This document shows, in pieces, positions 22,258 to 24,674 of a stretch of 24,674 bases of DNA. The stretch comes from a virus, in IMG/VR virus record IMGVR_UViG_3300042385_000266, positions 1 through 24,674 of that record. One strand, given 5' to 3'. Each line of letters begins with the position of its first letter. The first letter of the stretch is position 1. The notes below the pieces were generated by a model. That model did no database searches. It was not told the origin of the DNA and saw nothing but the letters and a program-made list of their open reading frames with translations. Position numbers and translations under genes: made by a program.

Positions 22258-22905
22258 TTACTTTGCTTCTACTGGTACTGGTTGTCTTTCTATGCCAGTT
22301 TTTTCTCTAAACCTGTGAGACCAATATTCTAAAATTAACTTTTGATCTTTGCTCCAAGGTCTATGATCAGCATATTTAAAATGAACAAATAACATATCTA
22401 CTTTATCTGTATCTGACAATGTTTTATTTTCTCTCCAATGTACTTGCTGAGTTCCAGCAAAAACTAAACCATCGTTATTTTCTAAATTAAAAGACTCACC
22501 TTCTACTACAACTGCCCAAGGTGTAGTAGCATTTAATTGTATGTCAAGGGTTATTCTTTGTCCATCTTTTTCATGAGTATCAAAATGTGGAAATAGTTTT
22601 GGTTCATAACCATACTCGCGAGAATATCTTGCAAAAGATAATTCACTTAAAATCATTTGTTCACCCAAAAGATTGCTTATCCAGGTAGTTAAATATTTTT
22701 GTAACTCTTCATTATAAAAATTCCAAGCCCTGTGTCCAACAAAATCTTGAGTAATAAAGTTATTCTTTACTCTTTCAACTTCCTGATAGATAATTTTATT
22801 ATGTTCTTCAGTAATCATATTTTTGTAAACAAATACTTCAAAATCTCTATTTGGTACAATTCCTTTTTCTAACTCTTCATTATATATTGCTGGATCAAAT
22901 GACAT
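22258..22905 (-). CDS. 2OG-Fe(II) oxygenase-like, array member 3 of 5
   Basis: The product has 215 residues. Iron ligands are His107 and Asp109 (FPHFDT) and His156 (QVHWREN), with Arg158. The segment ELEKGIVPNRDFEVF at the N-terminus and GYEPKLFPHFDTHEKDGQR match the next gene (ELEKGFVDNKDFEAL and GYEPKLYPHYDNHSTEGQR), so members 3 and 4 are the most recent duplicates. The ATG overlaps the preceding stop (TAATG). A C-terminal segment with KDQKLILEYWSHRFREKTGI is also shared with member 4. Confidence 0.75.
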   Translation of the reverse strand: MSFDPAIYNEELEKGIVPNRDFEVFVYKNMITEEHNKIIYQEVERVKNNFITQDFVGHRAWNFYNEELQKYLTTWISNLLGEQMILSELSFARYSREYGYEPKLFPHFDTHEKDGQRITLDIQLNATTPWAVVVEGESFNLENNDGLVFAGTQQVHWRENKTLSDTDKVDMLFVHFKYADHRPWSKDQKLILEYWSHRFREKTGIERQPVPVEAK

Positions 22906-23612
22906 TATTGTTCTCCCTGAAAAAAATTATCACTAGCAGTTTGAATCCATTCGTCCTTACGTGCCCAGTTTCCTGCTGTTGGATCGATAGGTAATGGATC
23001 AAGATGAATACCAGTTTCTTCTTGATATTTTGTTTCCCAATAGTCCATTATTGCTTTTTGGTTTGGACTTTGAGGTTTATTGTTTTTATATTTAAAGTGA
23101 CCAAATACTGCTGCCACAAAATCACCTTTTTTAAACTTTAAGTTATCTCTCCAATGTATTTGTTGAGTACCAGAAAAGACTAAACCCTTGTTGTTGCTGG
23201 TCTTGTATCTTTTATTTTCAACAAATAAATCCCAATCAACATTTGAATCAATCTGTACAGAAACAGTTAACCTTTGTCCTTCTGTTGAATGATTATCATA
23301 ATGAGGATATAGTTTTGGTTCATAGCCAAAGTCTGGTGTATAAATGCATAATTCTAATTCTGTTAAAACAACTTCGTCTCCAAGTTTTTTACTAACTAGT
23401 TCTTCTAGTCTTTTAGAAATTTCTGGATATCCCATGCCCCATTTTCTTTGACCAGCATAACCAGTTGTAGTGTAATAGTGTTGAAATCTTTTATAATGAT
23501 GCTTGATTGTAAACAAGTGATGTTCATCAAAAACATCTTCTATTTCTAATGCCTCAAAATCTTTATTGTCTACAAAACCTTTTTCTAACTCTTCTTTTGA
23601 TAAAGTATTCAC
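22905..23612 (-). CDS. 2OG-Fe(II) oxygenase-like, array member 4 of 5
   Basis: The product has 235 residues. Iron ligands are His104 and Asp106 (YPHYDN) and His153 (QIHWRDN), with Arg155. It is the closest relative of member 3, sharing the N-terminal, central and C-terminal blocks (NQKAIMDYWETKYQEETGI). It has about 20 extra residues at the C-terminus. The start is GTG (23610-23612), directly after the TAA of the previous gene, with AGGGA a few bases upstream. Confidence 0.75.
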   Translation of the reverse strand: MNTLSKEELEKGFVDNKDFEALEIEDVFDEHHLFTIKHHYKRFQHYYTTTGYAGQRKWGMGYPEISKRLEELVSKKLGDEVVLTELELCIYTPDFGYEPKLYPHYDNHSTEGQRLTVSVQIDSNVDWDLFVENKRYKTSNNKGLVFSGTQQIHWRDNLKFKKGDFVAAVFGHFKYKNNKPQSPNQKAIMDYWETKYQEETGIHLDPLPIDPTAGNWARKDEWIQTASDNFFQGEQ

Positions 23613-24152
23613 TTAATCCCTATCTGTTGGTTTTTGAAAGAAAAAGAATAGCATATTTACAAACTCATCTTTTTTAAAATTCTTTTGTGGTCTACCATGA
23701 AATTGTTTTAGTGGTCTAAGGATTACTCCTTGGTTATCGGCTAGTTCATAGTTTATGTTATCAATTGTGATTGGCCAAACTGTGTTTGAATGTAACTGAT
23801 AGTCTAATAAAGTCGTGTCATTTTTTTGATCAAAGTGACCATTTAATTTTGGGCTTCCAGTGTTAGAGGAATATTCTGCATACACTGTGCTAATGTACTC
23901 ACATGATCCATAGTTATCTTTCATAACCTTTTTTAACTTTTCAATAATATGTTCTGGAGTTGGAAGTATTTCTGCCATCAATCTTCCGTTTTCTCTATCT
24001 ATCATTACAACATCATCTTGATTAATAAGTGATCCATTTTCGTCATGTACAATATCAACGTGTGGCCTGTTTGTCATTTCAGATTGAACCATAAGGTGCA
24101 ACTCAATGCACTCTTCTTTAGTAAACAAATCATTCAATACTATATTTTCCAT
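23613..24152 (-). CDS. 2OG-Fe(II) oxygenase-like, array member 5 of 5 (first in transcription)
   Basis: At 179 residues this is the shortest and most divergent member. Iron ligands His106 and Asp108 (NGHFDQ) and His152 are kept, with Arg154, but the distal motif is FHGRPQ where the others have VHWR. The segment LLDYQLHSNTVWPITIDNINYELADNQGVIL follows the family core. The end (MLFFFFQKP) lacks the His found in members 2-4 (LFxHF). It may have a different substrate. The ATG lies eight bases after the upstream nuclease gene; no convincing Shine-Dalgarno is seen, though TATAAT occurs just upstream. Confidence 0.7.
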   Translation of the reverse strand: MENIVLNDLFTKEECIELHLMVQSEMTNRPHVDIVHDENGSLINQDDVVMIDRENGRLMAEILPTPEHIIEKLKKVMKDNYGSCEYISTVYAEYSSNTGSPKLNGHFDQKNDTTLLDYQLHSNTVWPITIDNINYELADNQGVILRPLKQFHGRPQKNFKKDEFVNMLFFFFQKPTDRD

Positions 24153-24159
24153 ATTACTA

Positions 24160-24444
24160 TTATACCCTATCTGTTAATTGTTCTAGTATATCCATTTCAA
24201 TAATGGCTAGTCTTGTCTTGTTATTACCCTGTCCTAAAACCACAACTATTGCTGGATCCATGTTTTTCTTAAGAGCATCTGTTACAGCCTTAGCCCAAAC
24301 CTCTTTGTTTAAAGTAAAAGACTTAGACACTTCCTTAAAATCAATTACAAAGTTATTCCAAGAAGCATCACCCTTTACGGTGTTTCTTCCTGAGTTCTTG
24401 TGCTGCGTAGCACCTATTCTTTTACTTTCGCTCTTCTCGCTCAT
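24160..24444 (-). CDS. PD-(D/E)XK nuclease, Holliday-resolvase-like
   Basis: The product has 94 residues. The sequence KNSGR...KGD (Asp26)...VIDFKEV (Asp35-x-Lys37)...SFTLNKEVW...IVVVLG has the order of small phage endonucleases of the PD-(D/E)XK fold, close to archaeal Hjc-type resolvases: S-G-R, K-G-D, then (D/E)-x-K, then an S-x-T/S-L helix start. It should cut structured or double-stranded DNA with magnesium. It overlaps the preceding zinc-ribbon gene by 23 bases. Its presence with a separate RuvC-like enzyme gives this phage two resolvase-type nucleases. Confidence 0.65.
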   Translation of the reverse strand: MSEKSESKRIGATQHKNSGRNTVKGDASWNNFVIDFKEVSKSFTLNKEVWAKAVTDALKKNMDPAIVVVLGQGNNKTRLAIIEMDILEQLTDRV

Positions 24445-24604
24445 AATCCTTCTTTCGTTTATGTACCAGCGTTACTTTACTTAAATGCTTTTCTTTGCAC
24501 ATCCACGTTAACTCTTTAGTCTCTGTGTAAGATCTTAAGGTTGCTACTATAGCCTTGCAGGTATGACAAACAAACTTGCCATTATAAAGAGTATAGTTAG
24601 ACAC
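24422..24604 (-). CDS. Small zinc-ribbon protein
   Basis: The product has 60 residues. Cys13-x2-Cys16 and Cys36-x3-His40 form a probable zinc site, followed by a very basic tail (HKRKKDYEREERK) suited to nucleic-acid binding. Short proteins of the same form are common in actinophages next to nucleases. The start is GTG (24602-24604), overlapping the end of the partial gene upstream by eight bases; its own end overlaps the nuclease gene. Confidence 0.65.
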   Translation of the reverse strand: MSNYTLYNGKFVCHTCKAIVATLRSYTETKELTWMCKEKHLSKVTLVHKRKKDYEREERK

Positions 24605-24674
24605 TAAGTTTTTTCTTAATCATATCTTGAAGATCAAGGTCCTCTCTTACTCTATCAATGAATCCTTCTCTACC
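24597..24674 (-). CDS. C-terminal end of an unidentified gene
   Basis: Reading into the window from the right edge gives 25 residues, GREGFIDRVREDLDLQDMIK followed by KKLSV and TAA (24597-24599). The frame is open to the window edge and the zinc-ribbon gene overlaps its stop, as expected for a real gene in this operon. The stretch is helical and charged; too little is present to name it. Confidence 0.55.
   Translation of the reverse strand, partial: GREGFIDRVREDLDLQDMIKKKLSV

Noticed and set aside
20842-24152. TET/JBP-type DNA-base oxidases
   Set aside because: Motif spacing and short length fit generic phage 2OG oxygenases, and I see no TET/JBP-specific features. DNA modification is kept only as an alternative hypothesis.

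Overview
The window looks like part of the genome of a tailed phage, probably a fairly large one that infects an actinobacterium. It is AT-rich, and essentially every gene lies on the minus strand in tight operons joined by TAATG, ATGA or GTGA overlaps. Phage identity rests on a complete large terminase with a probable small terminase, a holin-like protein, a RuvC-type resolvase, a Cas4/RecB-like nuclease, small zinc-ribbon proteins and a three-tRNA cluster. An actinobacterial host is inferred from the left-edge gene, whose DRCDRCNAQA start is typical of a short actinobacterial family, from a 58-residue actinophage-type small protein, and from a secreted HEWGH metallopeptidase-like protein. 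No integrase, portal, capsid or tail gene is visible.

Layout in transcription order, from high to low coordinates. 24.7-24.2 kb: the end of an unidentified gene, a zinc ribbon and a PD-(D/E)XK nuclease. 24.15-20.84 kb: five consecutive, mutually related 2-oxoglutarate/Fe(II) oxygenase-like genes. 20.85-17.75 kb: DNA metabolism (Cas4-like nuclease, Zn protein, RuvC, HTH protein, Nmad1-like protein). 17.75-14.4 kb: an SGNH hydrolase, then the small and large terminases. 14.4-11.3 kb: a secreted Pro/Thr-rich membrane protein that appears to lack any ATG/GTG/TTG start, a Trp/Lys-rich amphipathic membrane protein, a holin-like protein, an HslV-like Ntn-hydrolase and a 58-aa protein. 11.3-8.9 kb: two exported proteases (subtilisin-like and HEWGH type). 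8.9-8.7 kb: tRNA-Asn, tRNA-Met and tRNA-Thr. 8.7-0.6 kb: a surface or modification module with a nuclease-like protein, an unknown protein, two paralogous unknown proteins, a GT60-like glycosyltransferase, two prolyl-hydroxylase-like 2OG oxygenases, an SGNH hydrolase, a carbamoyltransferase and a second GT60-like glycosyltransferase. 0.6-0 kb: a DUF2061 membrane protein, an FmdB zinc ribbon and the start of the actinobacterial-type small gene.

Several promoters can be read directly. The best is TTGACA-17-TATACT with an extended -10, ahead of the HslV-like gene. The extended -10 form TGnTATAAT (or close to it) recurs at the operon junctions.

The most interesting reading, which is inference, is a hydroxylate-glycosylate-carbamoylate pathway. 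In Dictyostelium, a prolyl-4-hydroxylase and a GT60 enzyme act in sequence on a proline of Skp1. Here P4H-like oxygenases and GT60-like transferases sit in one operon with a carbamoyltransferase and an SGNH enzyme, in a genome that also encodes two exported Pro/Thr-repeat proteins. Nucleobase modification or polysaccharide decoration are the main alternatives.
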